Below, piece after piece: positions 1 through 6,340 of a stretch of DNA of 7,710 nt (within the stretch, counting starts at the first letter, position 1; every line of letters begins with the position of its first letter). The notes beneath the pieces were generated by a model. That model saw only the letters and a list, made by a program, of their open reading frames with translations. It was not told the DNA's origin and did not search any database. Origin of the DNA: Actinomycetes bacterium (GTDB lineage Bacteria > Actinomycetota > Actinomycetes > Actinomycetales > Cellulomonadaceae); assembly GCA_023438885.1 (NCBI GenBank), contig JAEXPS010000109.1, positions 1 to 7,710 on the forward strand, given 5' to 3'. The translations under genes and the position numbers were made by a program.

Positions 1-260
1 AGCTCGAGGGCCACCCGGCTCCCGCGGACGGCGGCCACCGTCTGGGCGGGCCGGCCCAGGGCGTCTTGCGCGGGGACGGTGAGGGCGGCGTCACCGGCCG
101 CGAGGAGCACGTCGACCGTGCCGTCGCCGCCGTCCGCGACCGGCAGCGTGATCACGTCCGCGCCCGGGGCGCCCGCCCGCAGCCCCCGCGCCAGGGAGCC
201 CGCCACGGTGGCAGCCGTGGCGGACCCCTTGAACTTGTCGGGCGCGACGAGCACCCGCAC
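1..260 (-). CDS. Glycerate kinase, N-terminal part (runs off left edge)
   Basis: Only the first 86 codons are inside the window. The protein begins MRVLVAPDKFKGSATAAT and contains PVADGGDGT at about residues 42-50. Both are hallmarks of the GarK/GlxK (type I) glycerate kinase family, which phosphorylates D-glycerate with ATP to a phosphoglycerate in the cytoplasm and feeds lower glycolysis from glyoxylate, glycolate or serine breakdown. The GTG start at 260 was chosen because it gives the family's usual N-terminus. It lies one base after the TGA of the isochorismatase-like gene, with only a weak AGG upstream, so translation is probably coupled to that gene. Family members are usually about 370-380 residues, so most of the gene lies outside. 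The kinase assignment is firm; the physiological pathway here is inference. Confidence 0.88.
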   Translation of the reverse strand, partial: MRVLVAPDKFKGSATAATVAGSLARGLRAGAPGADVITLPVADGGDGTVDVLLAAGDAALTVPAQDALGRPAQTVAAVRGSRVALE

Positions 261-261
261 G

Positions 262-897
262 TCAGCCGACCTGGTCGAGGAACTCCTTGGAGCTCATGAC
301 CTTGCCGATGCGCGGGAAGATGATCTCCTCCGCGTAGCTCTGCTCACGCTCGGTGTCGGTCGCCGTGCAGTCCGCGAGCACCGTCACGCGGTAGCCCTTG
401 TCGTAGGCGGAGCGGGCGCTGGACTCCACGCACCAGTTGGTGTGGAAGCCCGTGAACGCGACGTGCGTGATGTCGTTCGCGCGGAGCAGGTAGTCCAGGG
501 CCGTCGAGTGGAACGCGTCGAGCGTCTTCTTGCCCTCGACGACGATGTCCCCCGGCTGGGGCGTCAGCGGCTCGACGATCTCCGGGCCGGGAGTGCCGCG
601 CAGCCAGGCGCCGGTGCCCCAGTCGGCGACCATGTCGATCTCCACGCCGCGCAGGCCCTCGCGGCCCGGGCCGCCCTCCTTGAGCTCGGGAAAGCCCTCC
701 TCGAAGGGGTGGAAGGGCACGTAGAACACCTTCACGCCCTTCTCCCGCGCGCCGGCCAGGAGGCGGGCGAGGTTGGCGATGACGTCACGCTCGGCGAGCT
801 GGGAGGCGATGTACTGGTACATCGTCCCCCCGGGGCTCAGGAAGTCGTTCTGGGGCTCGATGAGCACGACGGCCGTGCGGTCAGCGGGGTACGACAT
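262..897 (-). CDS. Isochorismatase-family cysteine hydrolase
   Basis: A 211-residue cytoplasmic protein with the isochorismatase-like (nicotinamidase/cysteine hydrolase) fold, of usual length for the family. The catalytic Cys is C156 in TNWCVESSAR, and the expected lysine is K123 in VEGKKTLDAF. The first member of the usual Asp-Lys-Cys triad, normally the Asp of a V(V/I)D.Q.DF motif, is replaced by Glu: LIEPQNDF places E14 there, with D18 and F19 following. Relatives hydrolyse amides or the vinyl ether of isochorismate (nicotinamide, ureidoacrylate, carbamates, biuret); the substrate cannot be told from sequence. The ATG at 897 is preceded by AAGGAG (904-909) at 6 bases. It lies 107 bases after the GH127 gene and is followed after one base by the glycerate kinase start, suggesting those two are co-transcribed. 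Family call is firm; function is unknown. Confidence 0.9.
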   Translation of the reverse strand: MSYPADRTAVVLIEPQNDFLSPGGTMYQYIASQLAERDVIANLARLLAGAREKGVKVFYVPFHPFEEGFPELKEGGPGREGLRGVEIDMVADWGTGAWLRGTPGPEIVEPLTPQPGDIVVEGKKTLDAFHSTALDYLLRANDITHVAFTGFHTNWCVESSARSAYDKGYRVTVLADCTATDTEREQSYAEEIIFPRIGKVMSSKEFLDQVG

Positions 898-926
898 GGG
901 TCGCTCCTTCCGGTCGGGTGGTGCGG

Positions 927-966
927 GGTCCTGCGGTGGTCCTGTTGGGGTCCTGTGGTGGTCCGG
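927..966. repeat. 11-bp tandem repeats between GH127 and isochorismatase-like genes
   Basis: On the + strand GGTCCTG begins at 927, 938 and 949, exactly 11 bases apart. A degenerate GGTCCGG follows at 960 in the same phase, and a further GGTCCTG lies off phase at 978. At a larger scale, 925-944 and 947-966 match at 18 of 20 positions. In the transcript sense the unit reads CAGGACC. The array fills much of the 107-base gap upstream of the isochorismatase-like gene. It may be a slippage product or a helically phased protein-binding array; nothing in the sequence decides between these. Confidence 0.6.
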
Positions 967-969
967 CGG

Positions 970-979
970 CCCGGCCGGG
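970..979. other. Perfect GC palindrome in the 898-1004 gap
   Basis: CCCGGCCGGG is a perfect 10-bp palindrome 26 bases downstream of the GH127 stop codon. It could form a small hairpin, but there is no useful loop and no T-run after it. It is at most a pause or weak termination site; in DNA this rich in GC it may be chance. Confidence 0.25.
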
Positions 980-1004
980 TCCTGCGGCGCGCCGACGGGC
1001 GGTG

Positions 1005-2966
1005 TCAGCTCGCGACGGGGATGAAGACGCGCATGGTCGAGGGGCCGCGGTTGGACCAGGCGTAGTACGGGATGAGGTCGACCTCGGCCTCCCCGACGAC
1101 GGTGCCGGGCACCGTGCCGGCCGACGCGGGCGCGTCAGCAGGCGGGTAGGGCCAGTCCTTGGCGTCCTCCGGCGCGACGACGACGCCGCGGACCCGCACC
1201 GCGACCGGGACGTCGCTCGGCCCCTCGGCCGGCACGTCCACGGGCGGGGTGCCCGGGTCGAGGCGGAACGTGTCGAGGTCGACGCCGGCGGGGTCGCCCT
1301 GCACCGACTCCGCGCAGTAGACCAGCGGGCCGCGCTGGACCGCCGCCGTCCCCCGGAGCGCGTCGATCCGGTCGTCGGGTCGCAGCACCACGGGCACCAT
1401 CGGCAGGGAGAGGACGACGGTGTCACCCGCCGCCCACGTGCGGCGCACGCCCACGTACCCGGGTTCGACCGCGCGGTCCTGCGTGCCGCCGTCGGCGCCA
1501 GGGGCCCGCAGCGTGGCACCCCGGGCCCAGCCCGGCACGCGCAGGCGGAGCTCGAACTCCCCCGGGGTGTGCACCTGCACGGTGACGGTGCCGTCCCACG
1601 GGTACTCCGTGTCGACGCCGAGGACGACCTCGCGGCCGTCGCCGAGCGTCGTGCGGACCTCGCCGCCGAAGTACTGCTGGAGCGTCACGGAGTCGTCGGA
1701 GGCCGTGGCCAGGTAGGCCGGGAGGGAGGCGAGCATGCGGACGACGTTGGTGGGGCAGCACGACACCCAGAACCAGTTGGCGCGCAGCGTGTCCTTGCGG
1801 AACGGCGCCTCGCCGTCGGCGACGGCGATGCCGGGTCGGCGCTGCAGCAGCGGGTTGACGTAGAAGAACCTGTCGCCCTCGGCATTGGGGGACGTCGCCA
1901 CCATGTTGTAGAGCAGGCGCTCGATCGCGTCGGCGTACTCCGCGCGGCCGGTGGCCAGCAGCAGGCGCCAGGCGACCATGATCGCCCCCACCGAGGCGCA
2001 GGTCTCGGTGTAGGCCCGGTCGGGCGGCAGCTCGAAGTCGTTGCCGAAGGACTCCCCCAGGTGCCGCGACCCCATCCCCCCGGTGAGGTACGTCCGGCGC
2101 GCCCAGGTCGTGCGCCACTGGGTCTCGAGCCGCTCGAGGAGCTCGGTGTCGCCGGTCTCGACGGCGACGTCGATCGCTCCCGCGGTCAGGTAGGTGGCCC
2201 GGACGGCGTGGCCGCGCAGGACGTCGGCCTCGCGCACCGGGACGTCGTCGAGGTAGTACTCGTGGCCGATCGCGTGGTGCTCGAACGTCCGGTGCCCGCG
2301 CTGCTCGAGGAAGCGCCGCGCCTGGTCGAGGTAACGGCGCTCGCCGGTGGCCCGGGCCAGCTCGGCCAGCGCCACCTCGATCTCGGGGTGCCCGTCCGAG
2401 CCGTCGATCCCACCCTCGCCGAAGTCGTCGCAGATGCGGTCCGCGAACCGGACCGCCGCCCGGGTCAGGTCGTCCTCCTCGCCGGCCCGCAGGCGGGCGA
2501 CGGCCGCCTGGAACAGGTGCCCGGCGCAGTAGAGCTCGTGGCCGTGCGCGACGTCGGAGTACCTGGCTTCACGCCCCCGGGGGCCGAAGAACGTGTTGAG
2601 GTAGCCGTCGTCCTCCTGCGCGGCGGCGACGAGGGCGGCGAGCTCCTTGTAGCGCTCCTCGCGGGCGGGGTCGGGGCGCTGGGCGAGCTCCCACGCGAAC
2701 GCCTCGAGCAGCTTGTACACGTCGGCGTCGGTGAAGAGCTTGCCCCGGAACGGCCGGTCCGGGGTCTCGCCGGCGGCCGCGCGGAAGGTGTCGTACCACC
2801 CCATGTCGTCGATCCACCGGTCGCAGTGGTCGAGCAGGCGGGTGGTGTTCAGGTCCTGCCGGGTGCGCCAGAAGCCGCCGGTGATGCGGACGGCGTCGGC
2901 CGGCACGGCCCGCTGGGCCCCCGCGGACGGGGCGACCGGTGTCAGGGCAGGGGTCGGGGAAGTCAT
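1005..2966 (-). CDS. GH127 beta-L-arabinofuranosidase-like glycoside hydrolase (DUF1680)
   Basis: A 653-residue protein without signal peptide, so cytoplasmic. The N-terminus has the family phrase RITGGFWRTRQDLN at about 27-40, then an (alpha/alpha) barrel to about 430 and beta-sandwich regions beyond. The zinc-thiolate site known from Bifidobacterium longum HypBA1 is visible: E305 in GESFGNDFELP (acid/base position), E321 and C323 in YTETCAS, and C403-C404 in FWVSCCPTN. Spacings within the Glu-Glu-Cys segment match HypBA1 (E322, E338, C340), and the Cys-Cys pair matches C417-C418. The expected reaction is release of beta-L-arabinofuranose from oligosaccharides, with a Cys as nucleophile. Aceric-acid or other DUF1680 activities are alternatives. 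I chose ATG 2966 because GGAG lies 6 bases upstream; an in-frame GTG at 3014 overlaps the permease end and has no support. It follows the permease gene by 31 bases, so it acts on imported sugar. Confidence 0.93.
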   Translation of the reverse strand: MTSPTPALTPVAPSAGAQRAVPADAVRITGGFWRTRQDLNTTRLLDHCDRWIDDMGWYDTFRAAAGETPDRPFRGKLFTDADVYKLLEAFAWELAQRPDPAREERYKELAALVAAAQEDDGYLNTFFGPRGREARYSDVAHGHELYCAGHLFQAAVARLRAGEEDDLTRAAVRFADRICDDFGEGGIDGSDGHPEIEVALAELARATGERRYLDQARRFLEQRGHRTFEHHAIGHEYYLDDVPVREADVLRGHAVRATYLTAGAIDVAVETGDTELLERLETQWRTTWARRTYLTGGMGSRHLGESFGNDFELPPDRAYTETCASVGAIMVAWRLLLATGRAEYADAIERLLYNMVATSPNAEGDRFFYVNPLLQRRPGIAVADGEAPFRKDTLRANWFWVSCCPTNVVRMLASLPAYLATASDDSVTLQQYFGGEVRTTLGDGREVVLGVDTEYPWDGTVTVQVHTPGEFELRLRVPGWARGATLRAPGADGGTQDRAVEPGYVGVRRTWAAGDTVVLSLPMVPVVLRPDDRIDALRGTAAVQRGPLVYCAESVQGDPAGVDLDTFRLDPGTPPVDVPAEGPSDVPVAVRVRGVVVAPEDAKDWPYPPADAPASAGTVPGTVVGEAEVDLIPYYAWSNRGPSTMRVFIPVAS

Positions 2967-2997
2967 GTGCGTCTCCAGGGTGGAAATGGTCGGCCGG

Positions 2998-3855
2998 TCA
3001 GCCCTTGACGGCACCGTTCGTGAATCCGCTCACGAATGCGCGCTGCAGGAAGAAGAAGAGGACGATGCAGGGCAGCGCGGAAACGGTGACCCCGGCCTGC
3101 AGCGCGCCGTAGTCGATCGCACCCCAGTCGCCCTGGATGAGGTTCACGAGCGCGAGCGGGAGCGGGAACTTCGTCGAGTCGCTGATGAGGATGAGCGCGG
3201 TGACGAACTCGTTCCACGCGGCCAGGAATGCGAACAGGCCGACGGTCACCAGGCCGGGCACGACGGCGGGCAGGACCACCCGGAACAGCGCGCCGACGCG
3301 CGAGCACCCGTCCACCAGCGCCGCCTCGTCCAGCTCGGTCGGCACGCTCTCGAAGGAGTTGCGCATCATGAAGATCGAGAACGGCATCTGGTACATGATC
3401 ATCACGAGCCCGACGCCCACCAGGCTGTTGCCCAGCGAGAGCCGGTCCAGCCAGATGTAGAGCGGGATCAGCAGGCTCGTGTGGGGCACCATGAGGATCG
3501 CGAGGATGCCCACGAAGAGCGCCTTGCTGCCCCGGAACCTCATCCTGGCGAAGGCGTACCCGGCGAGGATCGAGACCACGAGCGAGCCGACGATCGTGAT
3601 GAGGACGACGACCAGCGTGTTGCCGATGTAGCGCCACATGCCCGCGCCGTAGTCGATGAGGCGCTGGTAGTTGTCGAACGAGACCGTCTGCCCCGTCGAC
3701 ACCGAGCCCCAGATCACCCACAGCAGCGGGCCGACGAAGAACACGGCGAGCACCGCGGCGCCGACGAGGGCGGCCCCCCGCACGGCGCGGGCGCCGGTGT
3801 CGGCGGACCGGGTCCGGGTCCGCGTCGGCACCTCGATCGCGGTCGTGGCGGTCAT
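2998..3855 (-). CDS. Sugar ABC transporter permease, MalG/CUT1 type
   Basis: A 285-residue inner-membrane permease. After a cytoplasmic N-terminus (1-25) there are about six hydrophobic segments, near 27-50, 80-102, 112-134, 143-165, 198-220 and 250-272. The EAA loop that docks on the ATPase is at 177-196 (EAALVDGCSRVGALFRVVLP, with the conserved Gly and LP). Length and the single short periplasmic loop fit the second permease (MalG-like) of CUT1 oligosaccharide importers. The ATG at 3855 overlaps the TGA of the preceding permease by four bases (ATGA) and has AAGGAG at 3863-3868 inside that gene, a standard coupled start that favours equal amounts of the two subunits. It ends 31 bases before the GH127 gene. 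The sugar specificity is inferred from that neighbour only. Confidence 0.94.
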   Translation of the reverse strand: MTATTAIEVPTRTRTRSADTGARAVRGAALVGAAVLAVFFVGPLLWVIWGSVSTGQTVSFDNYQRLIDYGAGMWRYIGNTLVVVLITIVGSLVVSILAGYAFARMRFRGSKALFVGILAILMVPHTSLLIPLYIWLDRLSLGNSLVGVGLVMIMYQMPFSIFMMRNSFESVPTELDEAALVDGCSRVGALFRVVLPAVVPGLVTVGLFAFLAAWNEFVTALILISDSTKFPLPLALVNLIQGDWGAIDYGALQAGVTVSALPCIVLFFFLQRAFVSGFTNGAVKG

Positions 3856-4808
3856 CGCGCCTCTCCTTCCGGGCTGCTCCGCACGACGCGGAGCTGGATC
3901 ACGTTGAGGATCACGAGGCCGAGGAGGATCGCGACGGCCAGCGCGGCGGCGTAGCCGAGGTTGAACTGCCCGAACGCCTCGCTGAAGACGCGCATGACCA
4001 CGGTGATCGTGGAGCCGTCGGGACCACCGCCGGTCAGCACGTAGAACTGCTCGAAGGCGGTCAGGCCGCCGGTGACGATCAGCAGCATGCACAGGGCGAG
4101 GTTGGACCTCATGAGGGGCAGGGTCACCGACACGAAGGTGCGCCAGCGCCCGGCCCCGTCGATCGAGGCCGCCTCGTACAGCTCGCGCGGGATCGCCTGC
4201 AGGCCGGCCAGCATGATGACCATGTAGAAGCCCGCGAACCGCCAGGTCATCATGAGCACCGTCGACAGCAGGGCCGTCCCGGGCGTGCCGAGCCAGTCGA
4301 CGTCGACCCCCACCGCACGGAACAGCAGGTTGATCCCGCCGATGCTGGGCGAGTAGAGGCCGAGGAACAGCAGGGCCGCCGTGGTGAGCCCGGTGACGAC
4401 GGGGAGGAAGAACGCGGTGCGCAGCACACCCGTGCTCCGCCCCTTCGCCTCCTGGACCAGGAGCGCCAGGCCGAGGCTCAGCGTGAGCAGCACGACGGTG
4501 ATGATCGCCGTGTAGCGCAGCGTGAAGCCGACGGCCTCGAGGAAGGCCCCGTCCTGGGTGATGCGCACGTAGTTGTCGGGGAAGTTCGGCGTGTGCGCGC
4601 CGCCGCCGAGCAGGGGCCAGTCGGTGAACGACATCCACACCGCCAGGCCCAACGGGACCAGGAAGAGGCCGATGAGCACCAGCGCAGCGGGAGCCACGTA
4701 GACCCAGGCCAGCCACCGCTTCTCCAGGCCGCGCCGCCGAGGAGGAGGTGGCGTGGCGGGTCGGGCGCGGGTCGGGCCGGCAGCAGCCGGTGCGTGCGTG
4801 GTGCTCAT
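3852..4808 (-). CDS. Sugar ABC transporter permease, MalF/CUT1 type
   Basis: A 318-residue inner-membrane permease. It opens with a Pro/Arg-rich cytoplasmic tail (about 8-31), then a first membrane segment at 33-58 followed by SFTDWPLLGG, the typical start of MalF/UgpA-like partners. Further hydrophobic segments lie near 98-118, 131-152, 178-202, 236-256 and 285-306. The EAA loop is at 212-231 (EAASIDGAGRWRTFVSVTLP). It pairs with the MalG-like subunit whose start overlaps its stop by four bases. The ATG at 4808 has GGAGGA ending three bases upstream and sits 15 bases after the binding-protein stop codon, so the three transporter genes form one operon. Being a CUT1 permease set without an adjacent ATPase is common in actinobacteria, where MsiK serves several transporters. 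Confidence 0.94.
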   Translation of the reverse strand: MSTTHAPAAAGPTRARPATPPPPRRRGLEKRWLAWVYVAPAALVLIGLFLVPLGLAVWMSFTDWPLLGGGAHTPNFPDNYVRITQDGAFLEAVGFTLRYTAIITVVLLTLSLGLALLVQEAKGRSTGVLRTAFFLPVVTGLTTAALLFLGLYSPSIGGINLLFRAVGVDVDWLGTPGTALLSTVLMMTWRFAGFYMVIMLAGLQAIPRELYEAASIDGAGRWRTFVSVTLPLMRSNLALCMLLIVTGGLTAFEQFYVLTGGGPDGSTITVVMRVFSEAFGQFNLGYAAALAVAILLGLVILNVIQLRVVRSSPEGEAR

Positions 4809-4815
4809 CGGTCCT

Positions 4816-4932
4816 CCGTCCGGTCAGTCCGCTTGGAGGGACTGGGTGATGCGGGCGTTGCCGTCGTCCAGGCCGTCGGGTCCGGAGCCGAAGATGGCGT
4901 CGCGGGCGACCTCGAGCCAGGGCCCGCCGGTC
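4816..4932. repeat. 117-bp direct repeat, copy 1 (end of binding-protein gene)
   Basis: This block is identical, base for base, to 7594-7710 at an offset of 2778. It covers the last 35 codons of the binding-protein gene, its stop codon and 8 bases of 3' flank. The identity breaks at 4815 (T here, C at 7593), just where the Shine-Dalgarno of the following permease begins. The right limit is unknown because the second copy meets the window edge. Confidence 0.97.
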
Positions 4933-6137
4933 GGGTCGTTGAAGGTCTGGAAGAACCGCGGGGAGTAGGGCGTCTGGCCGTGCTGGATCAGGCTGTTGAG
5001 CAGCAGCAGGCGCTCGTCCTCTGCGGCGAACTCGTTCTCGGCCAGGTCCGTGCGGATCGGCATGAACTTGTTCGCGGCGTAGATGTCCAGCTGCTGGGCC
5101 TCCTGCAGCGTCCACTCCAGGAACGTCCACGCCTCCTCGGGGTGGTCGGAGTCGGGGGTGATCCCCACGATGTCCCCGCCCACGAACGTCGAGGGGTCAC
5201 CGGTCAGCGACGGGATCGGCGCGACCCCGATCTGCAGGTTCTCGTTCGGGGTGAGCTGGCCCAGGGCCTTGGACCCCAGCAGCGCGAAGCCCACGTTCCC
5301 CGACTCGAACACCGAGTTCTGCGTGGCCCCGGTCTCGTTGCGCGACTCGTCGACCATCGCCCCCGAGGCGAACATCTCGTGGTAGATCCCGAAGACCTCA
5401 CGGGCCTCCTCGGAGTCCAGCGTCCCCTCCGTGCCGTCCTCGTCCATCACCGTGCCACCCGACCCCCAGATCGAGGGGAACAGGGTGAACACCAGGCACC
5501 CGGCACAGTTGCCCGGCAGGTAGAGCCCGCCGTACTCGGGCCCCAGGTCCGCGATCGTCTGCGCCGCCTCGGCGAACTCCTCCATCGTCGCCGGCGGGGA
5601 CGCCGGGTCCAGACCCGCCCGCTCGAACAGGACCGTGTTGTAGTACATCGCCGACACGTCCATCACGTGCGGCACCGCGAAGTACTTGTCGTCCAACGTC
5701 GCCGCCCGCAGGTGCGCCGGCGCCAACATGTCCGCGAAGTCCAACCCCTCCACCCGGTCGGTGATGTCCATCCACAGACCCGACGACGAGTAGTTCGGAC
5801 CATCGATCACGTTCGCCGCCAACAGGTCCGGCAGGTTGCCCACGCTCGCCGCCGCACCCGTCTGCTGCAGGTACTGGTCACGCGGCACCACCGTCAGCGC
5901 CACGTTGATCTCGTTCACGTGCGCCGCATTGAACGCGTTCACCAGCATCTGCGTCTGATCCGCAGTCACCGAACGCGTCCACATCGTCAACGTCACCGGA
6001 CCATCAGAACCCTGCCCACCACCACCCCCACCCTGACCCTCACCCTCACCATCACCCTCACCACCACCACTGCACCCCGCCACCAACGCGAGCGCCGAGA
6101 GCCCGGCCGTTGCTGCGAAGATTCTCCGTCGAATCAT
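4824..6137 (-). CDS. Extracellular sugar-binding lipoprotein of the ABC importer
   Basis: A 437-residue solute-binding protein of bacterial family 1. The signal peptide MIRRRIFAATAGLSALALVAGC ends in a lipobox (V19-A20-G21-C22), so mature C22 should be lipidated and anchored to the outer face of the membrane. A Gly/Glu/Asp linker (23-46) follows, then the binding domain starting VTLTMWTRS (48-56), a typical beginning for oligosaccharide-binding proteins. C211 and C214 (GNCAGC) could form a disulfide. The ATG at 6137 has GGGAG at 6144-6148 six bases upstream. It is the first gene of the operon and leads into two permeases and a GH127 enzyme, so an L-arabinose-containing oligosaccharide is the likely ligand (inference). 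Oddities: codon use changes along the gene, from almost only GCG alanine codons between residues 50 and 200 to mostly GCC in the last 35, and its end is duplicated at 7602-7710. Confidence 0.95.
   Translation of the reverse strand: MIRRRIFAATAGLSALALVAGCSGGGEGDGEGEGQGGGGGGQGSDGPVTLTMWTRSVTADQTQMLVNAFNAAHVNEINVALTVVPRDQYLQQTGAAASVGNLPDLLAANVIDGPNYSSSGLWMDITDRVEGLDFADMLAPAHLRAATLDDKYFAVPHVMDVSAMYYNTVLFERAGLDPASPPATMEEFAEAAQTIADLGPEYGGLYLPGNCAGCLVFTLFPSIWGSGGTVMDEDGTEGTLDSEEAREVFGIYHEMFASGAMVDESRNETGATQNSVFESGNVGFALLGSKALGQLTPNENLQIGVAPIPSLTGDPSTFVGGDIVGITPDSDHPEEAWTFLEWTLQEAQQLDIYAANKFMPIRTDLAENEFAAEDERLLLLNSLIQHGQTPYSPRFFQTFNDPTGGPWLEVARDAIFGSGPDGLDDGNARITQSLQAD
6000..6071 (-). repeat. Low-complexity Gly/Glu linker with GGTGAG hexamers
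   Basis: Codons 23-46 of the binding protein are dominated by GGT, GAG and GAT, with several GGT-GAG hexamers in a row and a run of six Gly codons (seen as CACCCT/CACCAC repeats on the + strand). It encodes a flexible, acidic tether between the lipid-anchored Cys and the folded domain, usual for actinobacterial lipoproteins. The hexamer pattern could change length in frame by slippage. Confidence 0.75.
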
Positions 6138-6213
6138 GGTGTTCTCCCGTCCTGGGCGGCCGAAGCTCGTTCGACCCGCGTATCCGAGACCTGCCGAATG
6201 CGCTGGGGGACAG

Positions 6214-6228
6214 CGCGGGCAGCCCGCG
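6214..6228 (-). other. Short GC hairpin in the operon leader
   Basis: CGCGGGC (6214-6220) and GCCCGCG (6222-6228) are inverted repeats separated by one base, giving a 6-bp stem with a 3-base loop in the leader RNA of the binding-protein operon. A related GCGCGGG follows at 6234-6240 and could pair competitively. There is no T-run and no recognisable riboswitch, so this may only stabilise or slow the transcript. Confidence 0.3.
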
Positions 6229-6308
6229 AAAGAGCGCGGGCCGCACTCGCGCGCGGGTATTCGCGCACGATGTCGTCATGGAACGTCACTGGGGGCTTGC
6301 CTGTGCAG

Positions 6309-6324
6309 TTGTGACCGGTCACAA
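6309..6324. promoter_or_regulatory. Operator, perfect 16-bp palindrome (LacI-type)
   Basis: TTGTGACCGGTCACAA is a perfect inverted repeat centred on a CG step, as expected for LacI-family operators. Its half-site TTGTGA is the same as in the symmetric E. coli lac operator, which has GCGC instead of CCGG in the middle. It lies 16 bases downstream of the -10 box of the minus-strand promoter, roughly +11 to +26 from a start near 6334, a position where a bound repressor blocks initiation or clearance. The adjacent LacI-family gene is the obvious source of the repressor. Confidence 0.88.
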
Positions 6325-6336
6325 TCGCTGTATGAG
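6309..6336 (+). promoter_or_regulatory. Possible promoter of the LacI gene overlapping the operator
   Basis: On the + strand TTGTGA (6309-6314), 16 bases, then TATGAG (6331-6336) matches sigma-70-type boxes at four of six positions each. An alternative is TTGCCT (6297-6302), 17 bases, CACAAT (6320-6325). Both overlap the operator, so repressor binding would also shut off its own gene. Neither is strong enough to choose between them. Confidence 0.35.
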
Positions 6337-6340
6337 AAGC

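Noticed and set aside
918..3008. Long plus-strand open frame of about 700 codons
   Set aside because: It lies antisense to the GH127 gene, its translation is rich in Arg/Gly/Val/Glu without family motifs, and such frames are common shadows in high-GC DNA.
2967..3014. Longer GH127 start at GTG 3014
   Set aside because: It would overlap the permease end, adds 16 residues without family similarity, and has a poorer start context than ATG 2966.
3852..3855. Four-base overlap of the two permease genes as an anomaly
   Set aside because: ATGA overlaps are the ordinary form of translational coupling between transporter subunits.
2998..5130. Long minus-strand open frame fusing a low-complexity N-terminus to the MalG-like permease
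   Set aside because: Upstream of 3855 it reads through the MalF-like permease and binding-protein genes in the wrong frame; the real permease start is the ATG at 3855 with a Shine-Dalgarno.
6309..6324. CRP/GlxR-type binding site
   Set aside because: TGTGA and TCACA are present, but the gap between them is four bases, not the six of CRP or GlxR sites, and a LacI-family gene lies next to it.
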